Below are positions 43,151 through 54,798 of a stretch of 64,000 nucleotides of DNA, piece after piece. Origin of the DNA: Gloeopeniophorella convolvens (Eukaryota; Basidiomycota; Agaricomycetes; Russulales); assembly GCA_022496205.1 (NCBI GenBank), contig WTXD01000010.1, positions 248,001 to 312,000 of the forward strand. Reading direction: 5' to 3'. The notes below the pieces were generated by a model. It ran no database searches. It saw nothing but the letters and a program-made list of their open reading frames with translations, and was not told the origin of the DNA. Every line of letters starts with the position of its first letter. Position 1 is the first letter of the stretch. A program made the translations under genes and the position numbers.

Positions 43151-45141
43151 CTAGTCAAACTGTCTCCGACGGTAAGTGATCATGCGTGGTTGCTTGGGGA
43201 GCGTGATCATAGACTATAATGACCAGTCAGCCAGATGCGCAGGCGATTTCACAGGAACGGACGTACGTGGTAGTTGGGCGGGGGGACGCCGCTCGGGATG
43301 CGCATCTCGATGTTGCGTACGACCGTCAAGAGCAGCGTGCCGAGCTGGAGGTACGCAAACTGCTCGCCAATGCACCGATGCCGCCCCGCGCCGAACGGCT
43401 GGTACGGGCTCTCCGTGCCCTTGCTAACCGCGCCGAACCCGTAGTCGATCTTCTCGCCGCCCTCGTCTGTGTACTGCTTGAACGCCTGCTGGGCCTGGCC
43501 CTCCGGGTCGGTCCACCGGGTCGGGATCCAGGTGTCCGCCTTATACCAGAGAGCCTTGTCGGATTGCGAGACGGCGGGGGAGGCGAGGACAAAGTGGCCC
43601 TTCGGAACGACGTATTGCGAGTCCTTCGAGGGTGCTGCGAGAGTCCCAGGGACGATAAGGTCGGAACGGACGTAGCGCATGATGCTATGGATTGGCGGGT
43701 GCATGCGGAGCGTCTCGCGAATCACAGAGTCAAGGACCGGAAGAGCCTTGAGCTCTTCGTAGGTGGGCAGACGCATGGTGCCGTCGGGATTGGTGAAGCG
43801 CTTGACCTGCTCCTGATAGAGCTCCTCACTGGCACGAGCATGAACTCACGAAGAGGTAACGAAGGACGGAAGCAACTCACGCTACTTCGGGCTTGTCGGC
43901 GAGGTGCAGAAGGGCCCAGGAGGCAGTGGTCGAACTCGTGTGCTGACCAGCCATGAGCAATGCAATCATGATGTGCGCAATCTCGTGGTCGGGGAGCGGA
44001 GTGCCGTCGCGGTACGTCTGGCCCATAAGCGCAGTGATCATGTCGGGTTCCTCGTTCTAAGGAGGCCATCAGCGTCAGCGTTGGCATAGAGATAGGCTGT
44101 GCATACATACCGAGCTCGTGCCTTCCCTCCTGGCCTTGATGATGTCGATGTAGAAATCTGACATCTTCTTCTGTGCCCGGTCGCGTCTGCGGTAGCTCTC
44201 GAGGGGCAGGTTCGGGAACATGAAGTTGAGCGGGGTGAAGCCGCCGTCCAGATCCGTGTACAGAGCCGCAAAGGTCGTGTCCATGTTGCTGCGAACCTCC
44301 TTGCCCTGAAGCGAGCGGGCGGCGGTGAGAATTGTCATCTCCTGGGTGACCTTGAGCACGTCGAACTGTTCCCATTCGTTGATGTCGTTCATCTGGAAGA
44401 TGCGGAAAGCAGGGTCCTTCCTCATGAAGTCGTTAACCTCGCCCGCAATCATCCCGACATACGTGCGCAAGTTGTCCTGCGAAAGCCCAACTTTGACAAA
44501 CTTCTTCTGCTCCATGAGCTTCTCATTAGGGCAGTCGTACACGACGTCTTTGCCGAATACGGGTGTGGTCAAATGCTAGCGTCGAACCGGTCAGACCTAA
44601 CGCCACAGGAACGACTGCAAACATGCCAACACACCGTATATGCGTCCTCCGCAGACAGGTTGGCGACTTTCCCACCGAGGATGAAATTGTTCCCAGCCGC
44701 TCCCAAAGCCACCGTCATTTTCCGACCGAGCAGGATGAACGTGAAGACATCGCCATGCTATGACCCCGTTAGTAGCCTGTATCCAGATGGGCTGTAATAA
44801 CGCGTACCTTCTTGCGGCAAGACTCGAGGAAAGCAATAGGGTCGTTGCCGTAACTAGGTGCTGAGCCAACGAAGGGAATAATGTGGAAAACCTCCGGTGG
44901 CAGCGAAGGGTCTCTGGGCATAATCTGTAGACTATGTCAAAGGCGTGAATAGTACACAGGTTTTCTAAACGCGTACCAGCTGGCGGAGGACATTGAGTAC
45001 GATGGCAATGACGGGTATATTGATGAAGGCGAGGAGAGCGACACGCGACACCGAGGTGGGCAGGAGGTTCTGAGCCTCGGCGAGGTAGCCGGACCAGGCG
45101 TCGGCGGTGGGGAGCATGGTGGAGTTGAAGCTCAGCCCCAT
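43151..45141 (-). CDS. ERG11: Lanosterol 14-alpha-demethylase, CYP51
   Basis: Seven exons (45141..44977, 44924..44808, 44757..44635, 44575..44111, 44056..43881, 43828..43267, 43213..43151) encode 556 residues. An N-terminal membrane helix ([19 protein letters not shown]) anchors it in the ER. P450 landmarks in order: [20 protein letters not shown]-helix [25 protein letters not shown] (ExxR, 387-390), [17 protein letters not shown], and [14 protein letters not shown] with heme ligand Cys501. The ending [16 protein letters not shown] is typical of fungal CYP51. It removes the 14-alpha methyl group of lanosterol or eburicol in ergosterol synthesis and is the azole target. All introns are 50-59 nt GT-AG; intron 2 has a perfect CTACTAAC branch site. 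Confidence 0.96.
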
Positions 45142-45471
45142 TTTGCTCGTCTTGACAGAGCAGGAGAGGAGAAAGGGAGGAGGGTCGTGGGATCAGTCCA
45201 ATGGGCGGCTCGGAATAAATAGACTGAAAATAAGAAAATCATGGCCAAGCGGAATCGAACCATTCAGCTACCGTGGGAACGACCTCGCTCGAGACCGTCC
45301 GACATGGACTCTGATGGACTCCGTCTCCAACGGCGAACAGCAAATCTCCCTCGCGCCATTTCTGTTTAAACTTGGGATGCTCTGGAGTGGTGGATGATCA
45401 TTATGCATGCATGCAGAGGTATCGATAAGTAACGTATAGTTCGACTCTAAGTAGCATTACTTGATGTGATA

Positions 45472-48297
45472 TTAGCTAGATGTATCGCCGTGGCCGGCCC
45501 TCAGCTTAAGCCTGAGCACAGGGTGTATGGTCAGCAGAATCTCGTCAATCGATAACGCGACCTCCCCTCCAACCTCGTACCCAGTGCCGGGCACCTCTAC
45601 GTTCCCAAGCAGCCCGAGCTCCGCAATGTGCACATCCTGTACGCGCTTCGAATGGACGATATCCTCCCGCGCGATGCTCGTGATGCGCCCCGTCAGCGTC
45701 TTGAGCGGGTCGCGCACGCCTGCCGGCCGCACGCGCTCCATCCACTGCTTGATGAACGACAGCGCCCACCACCTGCTGTGCGAGTAGTCGATCCACTTGG
45801 CCCGCCGTTCCTTCTTGCCGATGTACTCGAAGCCTGCCTGCATCTCCTCGGGGCTGAACAGAGACTTCTTGTGTAACATCGCGTGCTTGATTTGCCAGTG
45901 GGTGAGGAGGTCCGCGTAGCGACGCAGCGGCGACGTTGCCCTCACGTACCCCTCGCCCGCCTCAACGCCAATCGTCCAGTGCTCCGCAGGTTCCAGGGTA
46001 TATCCGCCCATCTGGAACTGCACCCCCTTGCGGCGCACCTCGAAAAAATCCACCGAGCCGAGGTTATCCCTGAGCCGCAGCAAGTCTGCAAGCGCCTCTG
46101 GATTGCCTTTTGGCGCCGGCAGCGACCGTCGTACGAGTGGGATGCCGTGGTCAAGTCCAAAGCGTGAGACGACGCGGTTCGCGATTTGCGCGGCCTCGGA
46201 CACGATCTGGCGTGATCCGTGAGCCATCTGCCTCGCCACCGCGTAGGTGACCTGCGGGGCACCACGGAAAAGCCCGGGCTGCACGAAATCGACGGGGCCG
46301 ATAGGGAGAGGCTTGGGCGAGACAATTAGGCTGGGACGCTCCAGCCCGAACGAGAACGTGGATGATTTTAGCCGACGCGCTACTACCCGCTTGCAGAAAG
46401 CGTCTAGCAAGTGGAGATTCTCCATGTCCTGCGGCGTCAGATTCAACGGTGCAGGTGGCGCTTTTGCAGGTTGGCCGAAAGGGAACGAGAGATTCTTGAA
46501 TTGGTGGTTCATCGCGGCATCGACTTCGTCGTACTTCAGTACACGGACATTGCGGACTATGCCAGCGCGAACTTTGTGCTCGACGATATCGCCACTTGGG
46601 TCAATTTTGGCGCTGAATGTCATTACCGTCTCGGGCGCCCCGCTCTCCGCAGCATGGCCCAAGCTGAGCTTGCCGTCTACGAGGGAGTCGGGCAGCATAG
46701 CCTGCGAGCCGTATTGGAAGTACTGCGTCTGCGCAACGTCTCGGGCCCGGCGGGAGAACAAGTGGGTAGGCGGTAAGACTGCGGTGGGATCTGCGACGTG
46801 TATATGAATCCAGAGGTTGGAGGGATCCGCTGCGTCGCGTTCGATGGATATGCCATCGTCGAGTTCCTCGGCCCCATAATCGTCGATGGTGTAAACCGTG
46901 AGCTGCCCAAAGTCGTGGCGAAGGGATTCGAGCAGGTCGGAGGGATAGAGGTCTTCCGGGCCCAGGACAAAGCCTGAGGTTGCTCCGGAAGCTGAGCTCG
47001 AAGGGGTAGGCGGGACAGACTCCGGTGCAGCGACCGTCAGGTCTGGCATGGTCCTCCTGACCGAAGTGAAGTCTTGCCACGGCGCGAATACGCCCATGTC
47101 TTGGAGCAGCTGCCGCACTTGAGACGAGTCGACGTCGCCCGGATATTGGCCAATAGCCTTGATGATGTCGCAGACGAAGGGGGTGTACTGGTTGACCTGA
47201 GCTGAGCGCATGTCAACCAGGGAGTCGAGCAAGAATTGGATGAAGAGTTGATCGTCCTCCGTAAAGGTAAGGTCTGTCACTGGTTCGTAAGTCGGGGTCC
47301 GATTCTTCGAGCCAGAAGGCATGCTCCGCAGCCGGGAGATGATCCCTTTTGCGCGCTCCACGAACCCCTTGACGCGGGGACCGTCGGCGTGCATCAGGTC
47401 CTGGACCTGGGTGAAACGGTCCACATGGGCGGGGGGCTTCACGTAGAACTTCTGGGAGGACAAAAAGTTGTGGCCATCCATGACGAACATATGCGATTCC
47501 TTCATCAGGCGCGAATAAACTGCATGCAAGCACAACTGAGGATTGGCGTGCTTCAAGTTGAGGATGCGCGCTGCTTCTGCAACGGTGATGGTCGCCCATT
47601 CGTCTTTGTTGGGTGCGCGTACGTGCGGGTAAACAGTGTTGACCTGTGCGGCGTAGCCGTTGGAGAGGTCCTCGGCGGCCCTCTGGAAAGCGCGGATCTT
47701 CTCCGCGACGGACACCCGCGCCATGAGCTCCTTGGAGTTTGCTGGAGCCTTTTCATTGCCACACCGCTTCATGTGGTTGGGACTCATGAAGTCAGGGATG
47801 GCATAGTGAACGTCGTGTGAGAAATGGGTGACGACGGTTCCATCCAGCAGGAGGGTCTGTACAAAGGTCTGTCCATCCTCAAAGCATTCTCTCCAAACGA
47901 CGCCAATAAACGGCGTATGTTTCCTAGAAGTAATATGAGCCAAACGACATATCCAAGAAGAAAATACTCACAACCTAACCTCGATCAGCGTACCAGGAAC
48001 CATGCCGGACGAAAGCGGGGCGAGGTCTTCCTCCGGGAGTGCCATCACAGGTTGAGCAACGTGTTGTGCTGGCTGCTCTACAGGCACGGGGAGGTTCGCT
48101 TTCTCGAGAATTGAGTTCATGAGTTTGAGCTCGCTGGAGCGACGGCTCTTCGGGTGCTGCAGCCACGCTCTGGGGGACGAGGCATGGTCTATGATCGTCG
48201 ACGCAGAGTCTCTGATGGCCCGTCTGTCTCCCTTGTGGAGTTTTGTTGGTTTGCGCGCGACGCCTGACCCTGCCCGTGTCAGTTGAGGGACTGGCAT
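45472..48297 (-). CDS. RNase II-family exoribonuclease, DSS1/Cyt-4-like
   Basis: Exons 48297..47972 and 47923..45472 give 925 residues. The RNB catalytic domain is clear: TIDDYGAEELDDGISIE carries the metal-binding aspartates, followed by LWIHIHVADPTAVLPP, DSLVDGKLSLGHA, and the late GYVRATSPLRRYADLLTHWQ. A C-terminal S1-like region follows. The long N-terminal half and this RNB version fit the mitochondrial 3'-5' exoribonuclease of the degradosome (yeast Dss1, Neurospora Cyt-4), which processes and turns over mitochondrial RNA with Suv3. I used the GTGAGT donor (48-nt intron), giving EVRLKHTPFIGVV. The chosen ATG at 48297 gives a basic N-terminus. An Arg-rich stretch continues in frame upstream without an ATG, so the presequence may be longer. 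Confidence 0.88.
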
Positions 48298-48522
48298 GAT
48301 GATGGAGACCGGGGGAGGAGAGAGGGAGCGAGCCCTCGAATATGTGCGCGACGCATCCAAACGAGAACGCGAACTTCGTGACGGACGGCGCCTGCAGACC
48401 GCGCGACAGCTCCGTCCCGCGCGCCAGCCTCCGCTCCCGACCACCTGCGCGCCGCTCAAACAATCTGTGCATCTGCGCGCACCCGGGCGCGCGTCTCCAC
48501 GCACACTCGCCCCCCGACCAAT

Positions 48523-49592
48523 ATGTTCAAGCGCGTAGACAGGCGGCGCAAGCGCAAAGAAGAGGAGGAAACACTCGGCCTCGATGAGGAAATGAAGGAC
48601 GTCTTGGGGCTCCAGGACACAGACTCGTCAGAATCCGAGTCTGACGCCTCCTCTTCCTCGTCTGCTTCGAGCTCTTCTGCATCTGCGCGCGGGAGGAAGA
48701 CCCAGGCAGCGCGCTCGACTAAGAAACGAAAGCGCAGGGACGCTGTATCTTCGGCCAACAAAGACGAAGATAATGATTCTGATGCTAGCAATGACGAGGA
48801 CGAGGACGAGGGTGAGGACGCGCAGACTGCAGATGACGCCGAGTCCGACTTCTCCGTCACCATCGCATCTGCCCTCCGAGAGCCCGTGCGCCTCATCATC
48901 GCCGAACCGGAAGCATGGATCTGCGCAATCTGCCCGAACAAAACGTTGAAGCATTCGGTCATGGTGAAAGTCCACGAAGGCTCAAGGGCACGTATGCTGT
49001 CTGAGATGCGGAGACCTCTGTGCTTACTGGCATTCTAGTTTCATCAACGGCGTTTCAAGCGTATACAGGAACTTGCTATGGGTGTCGACCCGGATGACGA
49101 CCTCCAAATATTACTTGACAAACTGGGGGCGGAGGGACGGCCCAAAGCGGACGAGGCCGCTTTATCACACAGGGCGGAAAAGAGGGTGCGTTCAAGCTGC
49201 ATGGTACCGCGCGATCCACTCAACGTATCTCACGTCACGCAGAAAGCCAAACAAGCAAAAATGAGGGAGCGGCGCAGCAGAATAAAAGAGAAGAAGGCGC
49301 CGCGATAGCCGCGAAGAAGGCGAAGAAAGAGGACAGTGCGGCTGAGGCAGGAGCTGATCAAAAGACTACCGCGGGCACCCGTTCGGGCGAGGAGGCGCGG
49401 CCTAAGAAACGCCGGAAGTCTGCGTCGGACGAGAACTCGAAACTCAAGGACACGGAGGACCGGGAGTCGCAGGCGACGCGCCCTCCAAGCGCCAAAAAGG
49501 ACAAGGGTGCCAACGTCCATCTGAAGAGCACAAAAGACGTCGCGAACGGTGCTGCACCGCGCAAGGGTAAGACGGAAGCCAAAGGCAGCTGA
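48523..49592 (+). CDS. Acidic/basic nuclear-type protein with C2H2-like finger
   Basis: Divergent from the exoribonuclease, start codons 225 bp apart. Proposed exons 48523..48987, 49039..49185 and 49281..49592 (307 residues). The N-terminus has KRVDRRRKRKEEEE, then Ser/Glu/Asp-rich tracts with basic clusters (TKKRKRR), typical of nucleolar proteins. A single zinc-finger-like element sits at the first junction: CAIC in WICAICPNK, then HSVMVKVHEGSRFHQRRF. Joining exons 1 and 2 requires a GC donor (AGG|GCACGT) to keep phase and the finger. The 3' part is uncertain. I chose CAGCAG at 49280 as acceptor because it opens a Lys/Ala/Glu-rich frame to 49592. A nearer acceptor would give a short basic tail ending at 49308. 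No function is assigned. Confidence 0.6.
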
Positions 49593-49761
49593 CAGCACGC
49601 TCGATGCACAACCCTCTAGCATTAGACCTCGCGATAGTCCATAGTATAAATATCATGATGCAGACGAGGAAGCGTTCGCTTCCGAGATAAAAGAATGACG
49701 GAGATGCACTCTACGGTGCGAGAATGGGAATAAGGATAGTTTTCCACCTGGAGAAATGTGT

Positions 49762-51430
49762 TTATGTGCGGCGCGCCTGAATCAGCCTCTGCGTCGCATC
49801 GATCACCTGTCTGGTATTAGACAGGTTCTGTGGTGCTTTGGAGGCCATGAAAGTACTTGCCTGCTGGATGTCTGGTCGATCTTGCGGGTTGACCTTCAGC
49901 ATGCTGTCGATGAGCGTTTTCAGCCCCTGCGAGTAGTTAGACGCTGGGTGCTTGTATTGTGCGTTGAGCACGGCCATGGCTATCGAGCCACCCTGCTCCG
50001 TCGTTTGCGTGTTCTCAAAAGGCGAGTGGAGGTACGCCAGCGCGAAAAGAACGCAGCCAAGGGACTACGACGCATAGGCGACGTCAGCGAGGAGCATGAG
50101 ACGACGAAAGCACATACCCAGATGTCGACTTTCTCGTCGAGCGCGGTCCCTGTCTTGACGTCGAACAACTCAGGAGCGCGATAGGCCATCGTACTATGCT
50201 CGGCGGCGATGTCCTGTTGCAGCAACGCCTGCGACCGGTTTTCGATCGGTATCCGCGCCTTTACGCAGCTGCCAAAGTCCATCAGGATAGGTGTCGCGCC
50301 GTCGTCCGCGATCATGATGTTTCTACTTGCTTGTCAGCATAGCGTTGTCCAGAGGTCCCGCAACATCACTTACCCTGGCTTCAGGTCACGATGCGCGTAG
50401 GGGACAACTTCGCCGGAGCTGACTTGGGCGGTGTCTTGATCGCCGTCGAAGATGACGTCGCCCTCGTCGAGGCGGTCCCTCGTTACGAGTGGCACGCTCG
50501 CTGTGTCGCGTCCGCCAGATCCAGGTCCATATGAATACCACCTTCTGCATCCCCCTCGGGTTGCGGAAACATCTCCGACTCCTCGTGGTCGTCGTCGTAC
50601 GACGGGCCTGGTGGAGGCGCGCGCGACGAGGAAGGGCCCTGTGATGGCTTTGACGAACGATATGTGTGCATGGCGCGCACAGCCTCGCAGGTACCTTTGA
50701 AGAGGCGTAGAAGCTGTTGCTCAGAAAAGCGCTCTCCCGTTTGTGTGAAGTTGTTGATTGCGTCTTGCAGGTTTCCACGCTGCACGAGGCGTTATACCGA
50801 CGTAGCTTGGCCGAGAGAGGTGCGGACCTTATAGAGAGGGAGGAAAAGGTATACGATCTTGCCCTCGCCATCGGAATCTTGCAACACCGCCGAATCCTGT
50901 GGCGAATTAATCTCTGAGAGTTCTTTCAGCTGTTTGTGTAACGCACATAGATCCTGATGATGTTCGGATGCCTGGAGTCGGACCGTGTTAGCAAGTGTGA
51001 AGGTAGATCCGTTGAGGACGCACTTGAATCTGCGGTATGCCTCGACCTCGCGCATCACTTCCTTAACACCCTCGTTCCCAGAAGAGCATCTAATCTTCTT
51101 GAGGGCGAACTCTTTCTAAATCCGTGTGTGCTGGTCAGCACGACTCTCTGCAACGCAAGGCACAACGACGGGCTTACCCCACTGGTCTCATCTTCGGCAA
51201 GGTAGACGAAAGAGAAACCGCCTTCTCCTAGCACTTTGATGATCTTGACTGGATCACGGAGACACGTTCAATAGTAGCAAGAAGTCAGCCGTCGCATACG
51301 CACATGTTCGGCCATTGATCTTGAGTTTGGCCTGCTGCTGGCAGACACAGCCAGAGATGACAGAGATCATGTCCCTCGCGTAGTACTTGACGCTCTCTAG
51401 AGCATGGGCGAGAGGTGAGTGTGAGTCCAT
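49762..51430 (-). CDS. Ser/Thr protein kinase, STK16/Env7 type (NAK family)
   Basis: Nine main exons: 51430..51304, 51248..51178, 51115..51024, 50971..50947, 50896..50828, 50779..50374, 50322..50118, 50064..49861, 49806..49762; about 400 residues. Kinase motifs: LGEGGFSFVYLAEDE (Gly loop), FALKKIRC (Lys), EVEAYRRFKHPNIIR, AHRDLKPGNIM (catalytic loop), LMDFGSC (DFG), MAYRAPELFD (activation end) and DIWSLGC. The N-terminal Cys cluster (SGCVCQQQ) suits palmitoylation, and family members act at vacuole or Golgi membranes. An acidic insert (MFPQPEGDAEGG to DVIFDGDQD) lies before the catalytic loop. Inside exon 6 the frame changes near 50500-50541. It is either a 41-nt intron or a one-base indel. 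The last intron uses a GCAAGT donor. Confidence 0.88.
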
Positions 51431-52239
51431 CAAGCCAGGTTCGTGAAGCGTAGGCTGGGACTTCGCGTAGAATCAGTTGACGGTGTTGTGTCAGGTCGTC
51501 ACGGTGTCGCCACTCTCGGCGGTCTGCTGCGGTGGCGGACCCGGAAGTGCGCCGGTAACGTGGTGTTATGTAGGCAAAGCCCACGCGATCCAGTGGCAAC
51601 TCTCATATGTGATCATTACAATACTGCCAGCGGATCGTTTCGCTGGCAAAACTTCTGGTGTTCTCTACAATTCTTTACAGCACGTTCGCTACAACAACAG
51701 CTACGCGACACTGTAGTCTGACGTATCGGGCCAAGCTCAAGGGCGATAATGTCCTGTGACAACCTCCGGATCCGGCGCCGCGGCGACTCGGGGGTTCGTC
51801 CAACATGGCTGGCTCAGCTGGCAGGTTCTCAGCAACGCCATTTTCAAGATAGGCAAGCTCCAGTTCCAGCCATCGGCGTCTTCAATATGCTGGCAATTAC
51901 TCCCAAAATCGCGAGGTACATAGAAGGACAAATCGGCTTAATGTTTTAAAAGAGGTCTATGGTCCGAATCGTCTGGAGTCCTTACATCCTGCTTTGAGGG
52001 TATGTCGACCTTAACATGTACCTCTTGATGTAGACTGTGCTCATTTTTGGCATCTATTGGGCGTCGTACCGGTCCTCGGGGCGCTCGCCGTAGTCGTGAG
52101 CACCTTATATCCGAGAACAGATCTCTCTTGGCAGCTGGAGTCGATATACAGTCTCTCAGTCATCATTCCAAGTCTTTCTCCAATATCTCGCGGACCAATA
52201 TCTCGCCACCATCCTGCCGCCCGTCAGCGCTGCTCCTAG
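51431..52239. other. Intergenic, kinase and F-box upstream regions
   Basis: Divergent promoters lie here. Short frames only. No TATA consensus or repeats stand out. Confidence 0.45.
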
Positions 52240-53846
52240 ATGACGACTGTAGGGCCCCGTCCGGACCATGCGGGGACATCCAACTCTGCACGTCTCCGCG
52301 AGGAGTTGCAAGAAACCTACTGTTGGTTTCCGGTTCCTCTGAATGGTTACTTTCTCATTGCTCATCTCCGTTGAAACTAGTGCTGGCGCATTCTTGCCCT
52401 GTTGTGGATATACTTTCTGATGACATTCTCTTGGAAATCTTCGATTTCTACCGACTGTCTGCAACCACAGCCCTCCGAAGCGGAGGTGGACCGATCCGAT
52501 ACGAATGGCCCTGGGATGTGCTTGCACACGTGTGCCGGAGGTGGCGGCGGATCGTCTTTGCGTCGCCACGTCGCCTCAATCTGCGACTTGTCTGTACATA
52601 CAGAACGCCGGTCAGAGTCGGACTCCCCTCTTGGCCGAGCTTACCCATTTTGGCGAACTACGACCACGGACGAGAGTCACTAGCGCCCGGAGATGAAGAC
52701 AACATCGTTTTCGTTTTCAAATTTCCCTATAGATTATACAGGTTATCTCTTTCCGCAACGAGCTCGCTGGTGTCCAAGCTCAGCGTTGCGCGGCTAGGCA
52801 AGCCATTACCGATGTTGGAGTATCTCTCGCTCCAGTCCGAGTCTGGAAGCGCGATTGTATTCCCCAAGACGTTTCTGTTCGGTCCAGCGCGATCCTTGCG
52901 ATACATCTCCCTAGCCAATGTCACTCTTCCGGCTCTGCCACGCCTTCTCTCATCTGCCAAGAACCTGGTTCATCTGGAACTCAGTGGCGCACCATCGTTT
53001 AGGCATGTCTCTCCCGCGACACTCGTCTTCTGTTTGTCCATCCTCCCCCGCTTTTGCCAACTTCACGTCCGGTCATCTCCTCCCTCCTCTCACCCTTCAA
53101 TGTGGGGTAGACATCGACCTCCACTGCGGGCCCTAGTCGCGTTGAAAATGCTCACGGTGTTCAGCTTCAGGGGCACTAGTGAAGAGCTTGAGAGCCTCGT
53201 GGCCCGCTTTGACGCACCGTGCCTACGCGATGTCAACCTAGAGCTATATAACCAGCTCGTCTTCGATCTCCCGCAGCTCACCCAATTCCTCAGTCGCACG
53301 AAGGACCTCGGGCCATTCGTGAACGCACATATACAAGCGTCGCACCAGATCTCCCTCAAGCTTCGAAGGCACGCCTATCCCTCCAAGACCATCCGGCTTG
53401 CCGTTCTATGCGAGCCACTCGATTGGCAGATTTCCGCGATGGCTCAACTTAGTCACTACATGTCCCCTGTACTCTCCACCGTAAAGCAGCTTACGGTCTC
53501 GTATCTGCAAGGGAGCCTACCGTCACAGTGGCGCGGTACCGTGGAGCCGGCGCAGTGGGTTGAATTTCTCAGGCAGTTCAGCAGAACCGAAACGCTTTTC
53601 GTGCCTGGCGCACTCATACACGAATTTGCTCAGGCTCTCTGCGCGCAGTCTCACCCAGCGGACGCAGCTGTAGCGGCGCTCCCTGCGCTGCGTGAGCTGA
53701 TCGTAGAGATATACTTCAACGAGCAGGGGGGCGCATTCGTTGAGGCCTTCAACGAACAGAGCGGCATGTTCATGGAAGCTCTCAAACCTTTTGTGGATGC
53801 ACGTCGCCTCGCTGGTAGCCCGGTAGTGGTCCGCACTCTTCACTAA
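52240..53846 (+). CDS. F-box protein, array copy 1
   Basis: Exon 1 52240..52321, exon 2 52381..53846; 515 residues. Exon 1 ends ETYL and the F-box begins at VVDILSDDILLEIFDFYR (about residue 33), continuing PWDVLAHVCRRWRRIVFASP and RRLNLRL, the SKP1-binding part. The rest is a leucine-rich, LRR-like solenoid (LEYLSLQ, LRYISLANVTLPALPRLLSS, NLVHLELSG) that would select substrates for SCF ubiquitin ligases. The 59-nt intron (GTTGGT to CTAG) is phase 1, the same place as in the four downstream copies. This is the most diverged member: its exon 1 lacks the copies' consensus, and its tail repeats FNEQ(G/S)G twice. Substrate unknown. Confidence 0.8.
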
Positions 53847-54461
53847 CCAGGTGTGGTGTCAAGGCCAGCATAGGTTCACGATGGGGGTGCGCGTACTCTA
53901 CCTGCAAGCTAAGAGAGTCCGGCGTGGATGCATCTCGCCCAAGAGTCGGACACCTCAAGTTTTCTGGAAGTCGCCGTCAGATCCCAGCGCACTGACGTCG
54001 CACGGGCTGCGTGCAGAGGTCACCGCGGGGAACTCAACTGTGTCCGACTAACACCGGACCCGGGCAAGAGCAGGGTGTCCTCTGATAGAGATGCATTCCG
54101 TGTCCGTATCCTATCGCGAGAAAGTGACGATGAGCCCGAGACGGTAGGAGTAAGTATAGGCGCGCAGAGCTTTATAGCGAGCGCTTGCATCGTGTATCAC
54201 ATACCTTTCTGAAACCGTTGCCATGATGTCCCGCTATAGAGTCAGACTCCCGGTGCCCGCAGCCCCATCATGTTGCTGTAAACATAGGTCATTGTCAGCC
54301 CCGTGGTCTTGATCAACGTCCGATATAAGATCTCAAGGAGAGCGAATTCTATGTGACTGCGACCGATGAGGCGAGAACCGAGAGGGCATCGGCTGTTTGA
54401 ATCCTCGGAGAGGTGGGGTGCCGACCACGCGTACCCAATACTTGGTTGAGAAAATAGTTTA

Positions 54462-54798
54462 TTGACTGGAGCAAACAAGAGTTTGGGGACTTTGACAGGG
54501 ATCGATGCTGGAAGATGCTGGAATCTCCAGCCTGTCAGAGACGGTGGGGTCGGGGCTGTGCTATGTAACGGCATTGGCCGCGATGAGACATTCGGAAGTT
54601 ATTCGGAAGAGTTCAGAAGTTACGCTGAAGCCCCTGCCAAGAACACGAAAACACTAGTTCGAGCCAGAATTTGAGACCCCATGATACCTGTGCTGCCCCC
54701 ACTTTTGAGTCCTATAGCCTTGCCAGGCGGCCTCTGGGGGCTTGCACGGTCATTTCCCCACAGTTCCTCAAACCGTCCGAGACTCAGCTGAAGCCCGC
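54462..54798. repeat. Duplicated promoter segment, also at 57520-57802
   Basis: The 5' flank of F-box copy 2 aligns in order with that of copy 3 at 57520-57802: TTTATTGACTGG against AGAGCACATAGG, then GAGACGGTGGGG, TAACGGCATTG / TGACGGCATTG, TTCGAGCCAG, CCCCACAGTTCCTCAAACC and CGTAGATCAGC. The regulatory region was copied with the gene. Confidence 0.65.

Noticed and set aside
45240..45330. tRNA-like boxes: an A-box match (TGGCCAAGCGG) on plus and a B-box match (GGTTCGATTCC) on minus with TTTT nearby
   Set aside because: The boxes are on opposite strands and overlap, and no acceptor stem pairs in either orientation.
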